From the NCBI RefSeq assembly GCF_000688515.1, contig NZ_JHZK01000019.1, positions 1 through 64,000 on the forward strand: a stretch of 64,000 nucleotides of DNA, given 5' to 3'. The position numbers and the translations under genes were made by a program. Origin of the DNA: Afifella pfennigii DSM 17143. GTDB lineage: Bacteria; Pseudomonadota; Alphaproteobacteria; Rhizobiales; Afifellaceae. Shown here one piece after another: positions 42,329 through 51,192 of the stretch (positions within the stretch are counted from its first letter, which is position 1; every line of letters starts with the position of its first letter). A model generated the notes under the pieces. The model had not been told where the DNA came from and searched no databases. It worked only from the letters and a program-made list of their open reading frames with translations.

Positions 42329-43273
42329 CTAGGTGTCCGCACCCGCCCGGCGTCGGCGCGATCCCTTCGCCAGGACCGCCATGGCCCCCACAAGCAGTGC
42401 CGCGCCGACGAGCCCGAGCGCGCCGAGGCGCTCCTCAAACAGGCTCCAGGCCAAGAGCGTGGCGACCAGCGGCTCCGTCAGCGCCGCGATGCTCGCCACC
42501 GTGGCGCCGGCGCGTTTCATGCCGGCGAAGAAGAGAATGTAGGCGAAGCCCGTCGGAACGAGGCCGATGTAAAGGAGGAGCCAAATCCCTTCCAGCGGGA
42601 TCGCCGCGGGCATGCGCGCCACGGCAAAGGGCAGAAGCATGAGCGCGCCAGCGCCGAAGCCGATGGCGATCAGCGTGAAGGGGTGATGGCCGGGTGCCAG
42701 AACCCGGCTGAAGAGCGTGAACAGCGCATAGCTGAGCGCCGAGCCGAGCGCCCAGGCGGCTCCCGCAAAAACCGCCGCGCGGCTGACGCCGACATCGGAC
42801 GGGACCCCGACCAGCATGGCGGTGCCGGCAACGCCCAGAATAAGGGCGGCAACGACCGGCGCGCTCAGCCGCTCGCCCAGAAACGCGCCTGCGAGAAGCG
42901 CGACGATGAGCGGCGCGGTACAGATGGTCACCAGCGTGGCAATGGCGACGCCGGTCGTCGCCACGGCCGTGAAGTAGAAGAGCTGGTAGAGCGCCAGCGT
43001 GACGCCGACCATCAGGATGGCGCCCAGCTCGCGGCCGGCGAAGGCGAAGGTGCGCCGTCCGATCGTGGCAAGGGACAGCGCGAAGAGAAGCGGCACGGCC
43101 AGAAAAAGGCGCATGAAGCCGACGAAGACGGGAGCGACATCCGTCGTCGCGTAGAGAAACTTCGAGGCGATCCCCACCGTGCCCCATAGGGAAGCGGCGA
43201 GGGCGACGAGCAGAAGACCGCGGGCCGAGACCGCCGGAGACCGGTCAAGGCGGATGTTCGGCGCTTCGTTCAT
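42329..43273 (-). CDS. EamA-family (DMT) exporter
   Basis: A 314-residue transporter with ten spans in two EamA repeats, ARGLLLVALAASLWGTVGIA opening the first and WALGSALSYALFTLFSRVL the second. The end is a basic cluster KGSRRRRAG. These proteins export amino acids or other small metabolites. The ATG at 43273 starts the family-like part. It is followed downstream by a 457-bp gap before the second ehu operon's last gene. Confidence 0.88.
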   Translation of the reverse strand: MNEAPNIRLDRSPAVSARGLLLVALAASLWGTVGIASKFLYATTDVAPVFVGFMRLFLAVPLLFALSLATIGRRTFAFAGRELGAILMVGVTLALYQLFYFTAVATTGVAIATLVTICTAPLIVALLAGAFLGERLSAPVVAALILGVAGTAMLVGVPSDVGVSRAAVFAGAAWALGSALSYALFTLFSRVLAPGHHPFTLIAIGFGAGALMLLPFAVARMPAAIPLEGIWLLLYIGLVPTGFAYILFFAGMKRAGATVASIAALTEPLVATLLAWSLFEERLGALGLVGAALLVGAMAVLAKGSRRRRAGADT

Positions 43274-43730
43274 GGACGGTTTGCGCGGCGCCGGCATGCG
43301 GGGGCCGCCCCGGCATCGGCCGGCGCGTTGCGCCATGTGGAGGCCAGGCGGAGCGAGTGCCCGGCAGCCGGCCGGGCGATCAAGGCAAACGCCGCTTCTA
43401 ACGCACGCGGCAACGGGCCGGGAAGGGGAATGGGGTCGGCTTTATCGCACATGCGCTCTCAATGTTTCGCGGGGCCTCGGTGGACCCCCACGAATAGGCA
43501 AAACGCATCGCCGATGATACAGCCCTTTCGGCGGAGGAGCGGCGCCATGCGGTCCATGAGCCGGGGAAGGCGCAGGGGCTACTTGAAGGCGAAGGGGAGG
43601 GGAGCGCGGTATATCCTGCCCTCAATCTCCCGTCCGCCCTTCCACACGGCGCATCGCAGCGCCCTGACGAGCCCGCCCGCAACGCCCGGCGGGGGTCGCG
43701 GCGTCGCCGCCTTAAGGGTGGGCGCGGAGC
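43274..43730. other. Intergenic stretch with no recognisable gene
   Basis: About 457 bp between the EamA start and the end of the second ehu operon. Short open frames exist on both strands, but their products are Arg/Pro/Ser-rich with no family feature. A CCTTAAGG palindrome lies near 43710. It may hold the EamA promoter. Confidence 0.4.
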
Positions 43731-44549
43731 CTAGGTCGCCTCCAGGACGGCGCTGAGGAATTGCTGCGTGCGCTCCTTTTCGGGGCAGTCGAAGAGCTTA
43801 TCCGGCGTTCCCTGCTCCTCGATGCTGCCGTCGAAGAAGAAGACGACGCGATCCGAAATCTCCTTGGCGAAGCCCATCTGGTGGGTGACCATCAGCATGG
43901 TCAGCTGATGCTGCTCCGATAGCGCGCGGATCACGTTGGTCACCTCGCTGATGACCTCCGGATCCAATGCCGACGTCACTTCGTCGAAGAGCATCACCGT
44001 GGGACGCATCGCCAGGGCGCGGGCGATGGCCACCCTTTGCTGCTGCCCGCCGGAAAGCCGCGAGGGATGCTCGTCGCGTTTTTCCGCCATGCCGACCATG
44101 TCCAGAAGCTCCAGGGCGCGCTCCTCGGCCTCCTTTTTCGACAGGCCCAGAACCTGCACCGGACCTTCCATGCAATTGCCGAGCGCGGTCATGTGCGGGA
44201 ACAGATTGAAATGCTGGAAGCACATGCCGATCTTGCCGCGCATGCGGCGCAGATGCGCGGCATTGGCCTGCACCAGCCGGCCGTCTTTCTCCATATGGGT
44301 GAGCGGCTCGCCATCGACATAGATGACGCCGCCGTCGATCCGCTCCAGCGTCATCAGCACGCGCAGCACGGTCGTCTTGCCAGAGCCCGAAGGGCCGATG
44401 ATCGTCACCATCTCGCCCGCCGCCACGTCGAGGTTCAGCCGGTCGAGCACGGTAAGGTCGTCATATCTCTTGGTGACGTCCTGAAACCGGATCATCGGCG
44501 CATCCTCGCCTTCCAGCCTCAGGGGATATTGGCTCATGTCGTTCGTCAT
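43731..44549 (-). CDS. EhuA-like PAAT ATP-binding protein of the second ehu operon
   Basis: A 272-residue ATPase with Walker A GPSGSGKT at 52-59, LSGGQQQR and the EhuA-type [20 protein letters not shown] segment. It is clearly a paralogue of the EhuA encoded at 8886-9689; the last eleven residues ([11 protein letters not shown]) and the last 41 bases are identical. The ATG at 44549 overlaps the permease stop in an ATGA. The operon lacks ectoine catabolic genes, so its substrate may be ectoine or a related zwitterion. Confidence 0.88.
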   Translation of the reverse strand: MTNDMSQYPLRLEGEDAPMIRFQDVTKRYDDLTVLDRLNLDVAAGEMVTIIGPSGSGKTTVLRVLMTLERIDGGVIYVDGEPLTHMEKDGRLVQANAAHLRRMRGKIGMCFQHFNLFPHMTALGNCMEGPVQVLGLSKKEAEERALELLDMVGMAEKRDEHPSRLSGGQQQRVAIARALAMRPTVMLFDEVTSALDPEVISEVTNVIRALSEQHQLTMLMVTHQMGFAKEISDRVVFFFDGSIEEQGTPDKLFDCPEKERTQQFLSAVLEAT

Positions 44550-45217
44550 TTGATCAATCCAAGTTTGCGCCGCACCACGGTGTCGAAACGGCGGAAAAGC
44601 CAAGCCGTCGGCAGCGACAGCGCCAGGAAAATCAGGCCGACGATCGTGAACGGCTCCAGGTAGCGATAATTCTCCGCGCCGATGGCGTTGGCGGTGTGCA
44701 TCAGCTCAGCCACGCCGATCACCGACAGCATCGGCGTGTCCTTGAGGATGCCGACCAGGTAATTGCCGACCCCCGCCAGGGCCGGCGGCAGCGCCTGTGG
44801 AAGAATGATGCGCCGGTAGGTCTTGGGCGCGGAGAGGTTGATGGCCTTCGCCGCCTCCCACTGGCCCTTCGGGACGCTTTCGATGCCGCCGCGATAGACC
44901 TCGGAGAGATAGGCCGCGTAATGGAGCCCGATCGCGATCAGCCCCGCCGTCCAGGGCGACAGGAGCAGGCCGATCTGCGGTCCGACATAGTAGACGAAGA
45001 AGACCTGCAGCAGCAGCGGTGTGGAACGCACGAACTCCACCAGCTCGCGGGTGACCATGGTCAAAGGGCGAAAGCGCGTGCGCTGCGCCAGCGCCAGGAC
45101 GAGCCCCAGGACGAGAGCCACCGCAAAGCCGCCGCCAGCCGCCAGCACGGTCTTGCCCGTCGCCTCGATGAGGCGCGGCAGGATCGAGAAAGCGAAATCC
45201 CATTTCCATTGGAGCAT
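44546..45217 (-). CDS. EhuD-like PAAT permease of the second ehu operon
   Basis: A 223-residue permease with five spans, VEFVRSTPLLLQVFFVYYVG, and the EAA loop GQWEAAKAINLSAPKTYRRI. It resembles EhuD at 9689-10357 in length and motif order. It starts 3 bp after the EhuC-like stop and overlaps the ATPase gene. The two permeases should form the pore. Confidence 0.88.
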   Translation of the reverse strand: MLQWKWDFAFSILPRLIEATGKTVLAAGGGFAVALVLGLVLALAQRTRFRPLTMVTRELVEFVRSTPLLLQVFFVYYVGPQIGLLLSPWTAGLIAIGLHYAAYLSEVYRGGIESVPKGQWEAAKAINLSAPKTYRRIILPQALPPALAGVGNYLVGILKDTPMLSVIGVAELMHTANAIGAENYRYLEPFTIVGLIFLALSLPTAWLFRRFDTVVRRKLGLIK

Positions 45218-45220
45218 CGC

Positions 45221-45886
45221 TCAGGCCCTCCCGATCCGGCGGGCCATGATCCGCTCCAGCCAGCGCATCATGGGCGTCACCATGAAGCGCGCGAAGATGT
45301 AGTAGACGATCAGCGCGGTGCCGAAGGCCTGGGCGGAAAGGTAGGTTGCGCTGTTGATCTGGCGCGCCTCGAACATGAGGTCGGTCACCGAGATCAGCGC
45401 CACCAGCGCCGTGCCCTTCAGGATCTCCACCATCAGGTTGCCCCATGGCGGCAGCATGATGACGAGGGCTTGCGGCAGGATGATGCGCCACATCCGCCGC
45501 GCCGGTGACATGTTGAGCGCCAACGCCGCCTCCCATTGCCCTTTCGGCACGGAGACGACGGCCCCCCGCACCAGCTCCGCGCCATAGGCGCCGAAGCAAA
45601 GTCCGACGGTGAGAAAGCCCGCCGCGAATTTGTGCAGGCTTACCCCGAACAACGGCAGGGCGAAGAACACCCAGTAGAGCTGCACCAGCAGCGAGGTGCC
45701 GCGGAAGAGCTCGATATAGACCGTGGCGATGCCCCGCACGAGCTTGAACGGCGCCAGCCGCATCAGCCCGGAGACGATGGCCGCGGCCACGGCCACGAGC
45801 GCGGCCAGCACGAACTGCGCGAGGGTCATCAGCGTGCCGCCGGCCAGAAGCTCGCCATAGGTGCTTAGAAACTCAAGGTAAGACAT
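45221..45886 (-). CDS. EhuC-like PAAT permease of the second ehu operon
   Basis: A 221-residue permease with about five spans, IELFRGTSLLVQLYWVFFAL and the EAA loop GQWEAALALNMSPARRMWRI. It resembles EhuC at 10354-11079. A hairpin terminator separates it from the binding-protein gene upstream, as in the first operon. Confidence 0.88.
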   Translation of the reverse strand: MSYLEFLSTYGELLAGGTLMTLAQFVLAALVAVAAAIVSGLMRLAPFKLVRGIATVYIELFRGTSLLVQLYWVFFALPLFGVSLHKFAAGFLTVGLCFGAYGAELVRGAVVSVPKGQWEAALALNMSPARRMWRIILPQALVIMLPPWGNLMVEILKGTALVALISVTDLMFEARQINSATYLSAQAFGTALIVYYIFARFMVTPMMRWLERIMARRIGRA

Positions 45887-45925
45887 CTCTTCCTAGCCAC
45901 CTTCTGCGGGAGCCTGACCGGAACG

Positions 45926-45953
45926 AAAAAGCCGGACGACATGGCCGTCCGGC
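45926..45953 (-). terminator. Partial terminator between the second ehuB-like and ehuC-like genes
   Basis: GCCGGACG (45931-45938) pairs with CGTCCGGC (45946-45953), and the complement of AAAAA at 45926-45930 gives a U-run on the minus strand. Its position matches the hairpin at 11124-11152. Confidence 0.8.
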
Positions 45954-45978
45954 TCCGGGTCCGATTTCTCGGTATGCA

Positions 45979-46863
45979 TCACTCGGCTTTGCAGGCTTCC
46001 TCGGTGCTTGCATCGCCTGGCAGATAGGCTTCGATGTAGCTGTCGGGCGCGACGGTCTCCATCATCTTCTCAGAGCCGAGGTACTCGGCGAGCGCCTCGT
46101 TGAACTTCTCCCGGAAGTCGCTGTCGGCCGGGCGGAAACCGATTCCCACCACCTGCTTCTTGCGGCCGACGAAGGCGTCGGGATCCGACATGCCGATACC
46201 GGACGCCTTGCTGATCGTGTCCTGGGCTTCAAGGATGTTGGTCGCCAGCGCATCGGCGCGCCCGGCGCGCAGCGCCGCCAGCGCCGCCGTCCCGTCGGGC
46301 ACTTCCATGATCTGGCTGGCGGGGACGCCGGCGGCCTTGGCGTCGCCAATGGTATTGTAGCCCGACGCCGCGACCATCGTCAGTTCCTGGTCGACGAGGT
46401 CCTGATAGGTTTCAATCCCCTTCGGGTTCCCCTCAGGCACGAGAAACACATCGCCGAACGCGCCAATCGGATCGGAGAAGTCCATATTCGCGCACCGCGC
46501 CGGCAGGACGTACATGCCGCCAGTGACGATATCCACGCGGCCTGCATTCAGGCTCGGGATCAGGGCCGACCAGTCCGTCAGGACAGGCTCCACGTCGCTG
46601 TAGCCGAGCTCCTTCAGAACGTCGATGGCGATGCCGTTGACGAAGCCCTTGGCCGATCCGTCTTCGCCAGGATACGCCCAGGGCGGGGCGGCGGCGAAGC
46701 CCAGCCGGATCGGCTTGCCTGCCTCGATGCGGTCCGCAAGAGGGCCGGCCTCGGCGGCGGCGGAGGCGATGAAACTGCCCATGATGCCGGCCAGGGCCAG
46801 CTTCGTCAGTGATTTAAGAAACAATGAATGGTCTCCCGTTTTCCAGTTGCTCGAAAAGCTCAT
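45979..46863 (-). CDS. EhuB-like solute-binding protein of the second ehu operon
   Basis: A 294-residue family 3 binding protein. A signal peptide (SLTKLALAGIMGSFIASAAA) follows a polar start of 15 residues, so the true start may be internal. The mature part has IRLGFAAAPPWAYPGEDGSA, SALIPSLNAGRVDIVTGGMY and CANMDFSDPIGAFGDVF, in the same places as EhuB. Differences in the ligand segments suggest a distinct but related ligand. It heads the operon; a 334-bp non-coding stretch lies upstream. Confidence 0.86.
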   Translation of the reverse strand: MSFSSNWKTGDHSLFLKSLTKLALAGIMGSFIASAAAEAGPLADRIEAGKPIRLGFAAAPPWAYPGEDGSAKGFVNGIAIDVLKELGYSDVEPVLTDWSALIPSLNAGRVDIVTGGMYVLPARCANMDFSDPIGAFGDVFLVPEGNPKGIETYQDLVDQELTMVAASGYNTIGDAKAAGVPASQIMEVPDGTAALAALRAGRADALATNILEAQDTISKASGIGMSDPDAFVGRKKQVVGIGFRPADSDFREKFNEALAEYLGSEKMMETVAPDSYIEAYLPGDASTEEACKAE

Positions 46864-47197
46864 GGTCCGGTGGATGCCTCCGCCGGTCCGGCTTCACGGT
46901 ATTGGCCGAGGAGGGGAGCGGCCGATCGATGACGCGGTGATATTCGTGTCAGAACTGCCACTTCACCGCGATGTATCCCGGCCACACATCCCCCGACGTG
47001 AGGGGGTGCAACGCTGCCTTTGATTGCAGGCGCAGACATGCAAGCTGCCCGCCGAGCGATGCGTTGCTCTAGTGCCTCGAAGATTGCCGGCGGCGGATGC
47101 CACCTTGGGGGCGGGTTATACACCAGACAGCGAGAGGGGCAACCGAGCGGGCCTCACCTTGTGCGGATGCTGCCGAACGCCGGCGCCCCGCCAGGCC
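46864..47197. other. Upstream region of the second ehu operon
   Basis: About 334 bp with no convincing gene, and presumably the operon promoter. It has CCCCC-GACGTGA-GGGGG near 46989-47006, a small hairpin, and an AT-poor remainder. I see no copy of the TGTACA sites found upstream of the first ehuB, so the two operons are likely regulated differently. Confidence 0.4.
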
Positions 47198-48790
47198 TCA
47201 ACGCGGCGGCAGATCTTGGCGCGGTCCGGCAGCCTCGGTGGTCGCGCTTTGCCGGCTGGCGCGGCTGGCGCGCCGGCAGATCTCGCCGGTCATGCCGCTG
47301 AAGAGCAGCTTGTGGGCCGACTCGAAGGCATACCAGTAGATGAGGCCGGCGGCGCCGGCGGGGTGCCAGTAGGCGGTCGCCGTGACCCGGGTGGTGCTTT
47401 CCGTCACCGGCTCGACCTCGAATTCCAGCATCCCGGCGCCCGGCGCCTTCATCCCGAAGGCAAGGCTGAGGCGGCGCTCCGGCTCCAGGCCGATGACCTT
47501 CCAGGAATCGATCCGGTCGCCGACCCGCAGCTCGCTTGGATGGCGGCGACCGTGCTTGAGGCCAGGCCCCCCGATCGCCCAGTCCATCGCTTCGCGGATG
47601 GTCCAGAGACTGTCGAGGTAGAAGTAGCCGTTATCGCCGCCGACCGCCGTGACCACATCCCAGACTTCCGCCGGCGTGGCCCGGCACAGTGCCGAGCCGG
47701 AGGCGCGCTTGGCGTAATAGGCATAGTCGAGACGCTGATTGCGCACGGCGAACGCTCCCTCGGTCCAGCGCGCAACCATGCCGCTTCGACGCTCGGTTTC
47801 AAACACCATTTCGACCGCCTCGGCGAATCCTGTCAGCCGTTGCGGCACCAGCCGGCGGAGTTCCGCATCGTCGGCCGCGAAATCGTGCTTCAGGCCCTCA
47901 ATCAGAGCCCGGGCGATATTGGTCGGCACCGAGGTGACGAAGCGGAGCCAGTAGGAGGAAAGCTTCGGCGTCAGCACCGGAACCGGCAAAATCCAGGGCT
48001 GGCGGCGGCCGGCGACGTCCGCCAGGATGCGCATCATCTGTTCGTAGGTCAGGGTTTGCGGACCGCCGGCATCGAAGACCCGGCCCTCCGCCTCCGCGAT
48101 CCAGGGCAATTTCACCAGATATGTCAGAAGGTCGTGGAGCGCGATCGGCGGCGATTTGGAATACACCCAGCGCGGCGTGACCATCACCGGGAGGTGGAAG
48201 ACGAGATCGCGCATCACTTCGATCGCCGCCGAGCCGGGCCCGACGATGACGCCCGCCCGAAGCTCGATCACCGGAACCGGACCCTGTCGCAGGACGTCGC
48301 CCGTCTCGCGCCGGGAAACGATATGCTCGCTCTGGGCATCCTCCGGCACCAGCCCGCCGAGATAGACGATCCGTTCCACCCCGGCATCGGCGGCCGCCCG
48401 CGCGAAGTTGGCCGCAGCTTCCACATCCAGCCGCCCGAAGTCGCGGCCCGCCGCCATCGAATGGACGAGGTAGTAGGCAACGCCGACATCGGCCAGCGCC
48501 GGGCCGAGCGTCGCCGGCTGGAGCGCGTCCGCCTCCACGATCTCGACGCCGGGCCAATCGCGCGCCTCCAGGACGGCGCGGTTGCGCGCACTCGCGCGCA
48601 CCCGGTGTCCCTCGGCGAGGAGCCGCGGCACCAGATGGCTGCCGATGTAGCCGCTGGCGCCGAAAACGACACAGGTGTCCCGGCGCCCCGGCGCGGAAGG
48701 CTCGTAGGCCCGCCCACTCATCGGCCGGGCGGGCTCCGCGCGTCCCGCGAAAGCTGAAGGGCCATGTGCTGAGGCATCACCGCTCTCCAT
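47198..48790 (-). CDS. SDR-family protein with C-terminal DUF2867 (YbjT-like)
   Basis: A 530-residue two-part protein. An atypical NAD(P)-binding domain starts with CVVFGASGYIGSHLVPRLL and continues with the YYLVHSM and VYLGGLVPEDAQSEH segments. A DUF2867 lipocalin-like half follows (YFYLDSLWTIREAMDWAIGG, GLIYWYAFESAHKLLF). Such proteins are membrane-associated and of unknown reaction. The start at 48790 adds about 25 residues ahead of an alternative ATG at 48721. It is divergent from the M24 gene at 49087. Confidence 0.85.
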   Translation of the reverse strand: MESGDASAHGPSAFAGRAEPARPMSGRAYEPSAPGRRDTCVVFGASGYIGSHLVPRLLAEGHRVRASARNRAVLEARDWPGVEIVEADALQPATLGPALADVGVAYYLVHSMAAGRDFGRLDVEAAANFARAAADAGVERIVYLGGLVPEDAQSEHIVSRRETGDVLRQGPVPVIELRAGVIVGPGSAAIEVMRDLVFHLPVMVTPRWVYSKSPPIALHDLLTYLVKLPWIAEAEGRVFDAGGPQTLTYEQMMRILADVAGRRQPWILPVPVLTPKLSSYWLRFVTSVPTNIARALIEGLKHDFAADDAELRRLVPQRLTGFAEAVEMVFETERRSGMVARWTEGAFAVRNQRLDYAYYAKRASGSALCRATPAEVWDVVTAVGGDNGYFYLDSLWTIREAMDWAIGGPGLKHGRRHPSELRVGDRIDSWKVIGLEPERRLSLAFGMKAPGAGMLEFEVEPVTESTTRVTATAYWHPAGAAGLIYWYAFESAHKLLFSGMTGEICRRASRASRQSATTEAAGPRQDLPPR

Positions 48791-49026
48791 GACGACAACC
48801 CCGAGGCGCGCACAGCCTACCTCACGATCGGCCTGATTGCTGCATGCATGCCGGTGCACTCTGACGCGATCACCCCGTGCACCTTCCCCCGCCTTGCGAT
48901 GACAAGACGATCGGCCGCGATATGCGAAACGGGCCGCGACGCAGCCTCGTTCCAACCCATCCCGCCAAGCGATCACCGCGCCGCTGCCCGCGGCGGGCAG
49001 GGGTAAAAAATTATTGGGATAAGATT

Positions 49027-49044
49027 TTTTATTGCATTATAAAA
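49027..49044. promoter_or_regulatory. AT-rich dyad-like element upstream of the third M24 gene
   Basis: TTTTATTGCATTATAAAA lies 43 bp ahead of the M24 ATG in an otherwise GC-rich area. Ten bases (TTTTTATTGC, at 49026-49035) recur in the divergent promoter at about 55745-55754, read on the other strand. It may be a shared operator, or simply an extended -10 region. Confidence 0.5.
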
Positions 49045-49086
49045 TTATCGTCGATCGAGACGATCGAACACGAACTGGAGAGATGC

Positions 49087-50313
49087 ATGGATCAAGGCAT
49101 TCGCGAGGCCATCGACTGGGAGCAGCCGTTTCCCGACGAGGAATATGCGGAGCGGCGCGCGCGGGTTAAGAGCGCCCTGGAGCGCGCCGGTTACGACGGC
49201 ATTCTGGTGACGGCGCCGCGCGACTATCACTACCTCACCGGCCACGACCACATCTGGCAGTACCGCCACGCCGTGATCGGGCTCTACTTCGACACCAAGA
49301 GCAGCAGCTTCGTCTTCTTCGACAACACCAGCCACAGGGTGCTGATCTCCAACACGCCGCAGGTGACCGACATCCTCTACCATTCGCGCAGCATCCCGGC
49401 GGCCGAGCAGGCCACCGAGCTCGCCGCCAAGCTCCTGGCGCGCGGCTGGGGCCGGGGCCGGGTGGCGATCCAGACCTGGGGCTATGGCTGCCACCCCGAC
49501 CATGTGCGCGCCATCGGCCGGTGTTTCGCCGAGGCTGGCGCCGAAGTCGTGGAGGATTCCGACCTTTTGGAGGATGTGCGGCTTTACAAGAGCCCGCGCG
49601 AGATCGCCGTCATGCGGCAGGCGGCGGAGATTTCCATAGCGGCGATGGAGGCGGCGCGCGACTTCATGCGCCCGGGCGTGGCGGAGACGGAGGTCGACGC
49701 CGTCGTCTGCTACGAGCTGATGAAGCGCGGCTGCGGCCATCCGGGCATCCGCAACATGTTCGGCAGCGGGCCGCGCTCCGGCTGCCACCACGGCCCGGCG
49801 ACGCATCGCAAGCTGAGGCAGGGCGACGTCGTGCATGTCGATTTCAGCGCCAGCCTGCACCGCTATCACGCCAATATCAGCCGCAGCTTCGCCGTCGGCG
49901 AGATCGATCCGCGCTGGCACGACCTGTTCGACCGTTCGGCCGGCTGCAGCCAGGCGATCGTGGACGGCGTGCGGCCCGGCGATCCGTTCAGCAAGGTACA
50001 GGAGGCGGCCGACGCCTTCATCGCCGCCTCCGGCGTCGACCGGGCCCGCTACGAATGGTTCATCGGCGGCTACACGCTGGGCATCGCTTTCCCGCCCGAT
50101 TGGGTGCACCGGCATCGCCCGGAGCCCTTCGAGCCGACCGACGACCCGGCGATGAAGCCCGGCATGGTGTTCAATTTCGAGGTCCAGTACGACGTCTTCG
50201 ACGGCTGGCCGGGCGGCTCCGGCGGCGGCTGGATCGATTCCTACCTGATGACGGAGAACGGGCTGGAAATCCTCACCGAGATGCCGCGCAACCTGGTGGC
50301 CGTGGGCGCCTGA
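49087..50313 (+). CDS. Creatinase/ectoine-hydrolase-like M24 protein (third copy)
   Basis: A 408-residue M24-fold protein. The N-terminal domain has YHYLTGHDHIWQYRHAVIG; the C-terminal has VHVDFSASLHRYHANISRS and GYTLGIAFPPDW. Aligned with aminopeptidase P, the first metal Asp is kept, the second is Asn and the metal His is Tyr. It therefore belongs with the creatinase/DoeA-like group that hydrolyses C-N bonds without the usual metal pair. CTGGAGAG precedes the ATG at 49087. A Pot-type importer converges on it from the right. Confidence 0.85.
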   Translation: MDQGIREAIDWEQPFPDEEYAERRARVKSALERAGYDGILVTAPRDYHYLTGHDHIWQYRHAVIGLYFDTKSSSFVFFDNTSHRVLISNTPQVTDILYHSRSIPAAEQATELAAKLLARGWGRGRVAIQTWGYGCHPDHVRAIGRCFAEAGAEVVEDSDLLEDVRLYKSPREIAVMRQAAEISIAAMEAARDFMRPGVAETEVDAVVCYELMKRGCGHPGIRNMFGSGPRSGCHHGPATHRKLRQGDVVHVDFSASLHRYHANISRSFAVGEIDPRWHDLFDRSAGCSQAIVDGVRPGDPFSKVQEAADAFIAASGVDRARYEWFIGGYTLGIAFPPDWVHRHRPEPFEPTDDPAMKPGMVFNFEVQYDVFDGWPGGSGGGWIDSYLMTENGLEILTEMPRNLVAVGA

Positions 50314-50346
50314 GGCCTCGGCGGGCGCCGCAACACTGACAACGGA

Positions 50347-50365
50347 CGGCCGGCTCCGCCGGCCG
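50347..50365. terminator. Hairpin between convergent M24 and potC-like genes
   Basis: CGGCCGGC-TCC-GCCGGCCG is a perfect 8-bp stem with a 3-nt loop, placed 34 bp after the M24 stop. There is no U-run, so its strength as a terminator is uncertain. Confidence 0.5.
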
Positions 50366-50387
50366 CGCAACTCTTAAGGGCGCCGCC

Positions 50388-51182
50388 TCAGGCGCTGCCG
50401 CGTCGGGCCTGGTAGAGCAGCACCGCGGCGCGCACCAGCACGACGAGGATGGTCAGCGACATCAGCAGCACCGCGGTCGCCGCGATCACCGGGTCCACAT
50501 TGTAGCGGAGGCCGTCCCAAATCCGCTTCGGCAGGGTGATGACGTTGATGCCGCTGATGAACAGCGTCAGCACGATCTCCTCCCACGACAGGATGAAGGC
50601 GAGGAAGGCGGCGGTGACGATGCCGAGCCGGATGTTGGGGATGACGACGAACAGCACCGTCTGCCAGGTCTTGGCGCCGAGCCCGCGCGAGGCGAGCACC
50701 ATGCTGCGGTCCAGCCGGATGGTCGAGACGTAGACGGCGAGCACGCTGTAGGGCACCGCCATCACCGAATGGGCCAGTACCAGGCCCGGGAACGTGTCGA
50801 TCAGTCCGAGCCGCCCCTCCAGGAAGAACAGGATCACCGAGGAGACGATCTGCGGCGCCAGCATCGGCAGGAAGACGACGCCGAAGAGGAGCTTGTTCCA
50901 GCGGCTGCTGTCGAGCCAGGCGCCGACCACGAAGGCGGTCGCCAGCACCGTGCACAAGACCGCGGTGGCCAGCGCGATCGTCAGGCTGGAAGCGGTCGAG
51001 CCGAGCCAGGCGGGATCGGTGAAGAAGCTCTCGTAGTGGCGCAGCGACCACTCGCCCTCCGGCATCGACAGGTAGCGATTGGGGGTGAAGGAGACCGGGA
51101 AGACCAGCAACAGCGGGGCGGTCAGAAAGCCGAGCACGCCGATGAGAAGGACGCGCAGGAAAAGCGAGGAACGAAGCACCAT
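50388..51182 (-). CDS. Pot-type ABC permease (PotC family)
   Basis: A 264-residue permease with six spans, VLLIGVLGFLTAPLLLVFPV at the N-terminus and the EAA loop SRGLGAKTWQTVLFVVIPNI. It is the last gene of the minus-strand operon M24-potA-potD-potB-potC and pairs with the permease 10 bp upstream. Confidence 0.88.
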   Translation of the reverse strand: MVLRSSLFLRVLLIGVLGFLTAPLLLVFPVSFTPNRYLSMPEGEWSLRHYESFFTDPAWLGSTASSLTIALATAVLCTVLATAFVVGAWLDSSRWNKLLFGVVFLPMLAPQIVSSVILFFLEGRLGLIDTFPGLVLAHSVMAVPYSVLAVYVSTIRLDRSMVLASRGLGAKTWQTVLFVVIPNIRLGIVTAAFLAFILSWEEIVLTLFISGINVITLPKRIWDGLRYNVDPVIAATAVLLMSLTILVVLVRAAVLLYQARRGSA

Positions 51183-51192
51183 CTGCGCTCTC

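Noticed and set aside
43398-43682. A 94-codon minus-strand open frame in the 457-bp gap
   Set aside because: Ser/Pro/Arg-rich composition, no ribosome site and no similarity to a known family.
46860-47123. An 87-codon minus-strand open frame upstream of the second ehu operon
   Set aside because: No family feature and no ribosome site; it overlaps the presumed promoter region.
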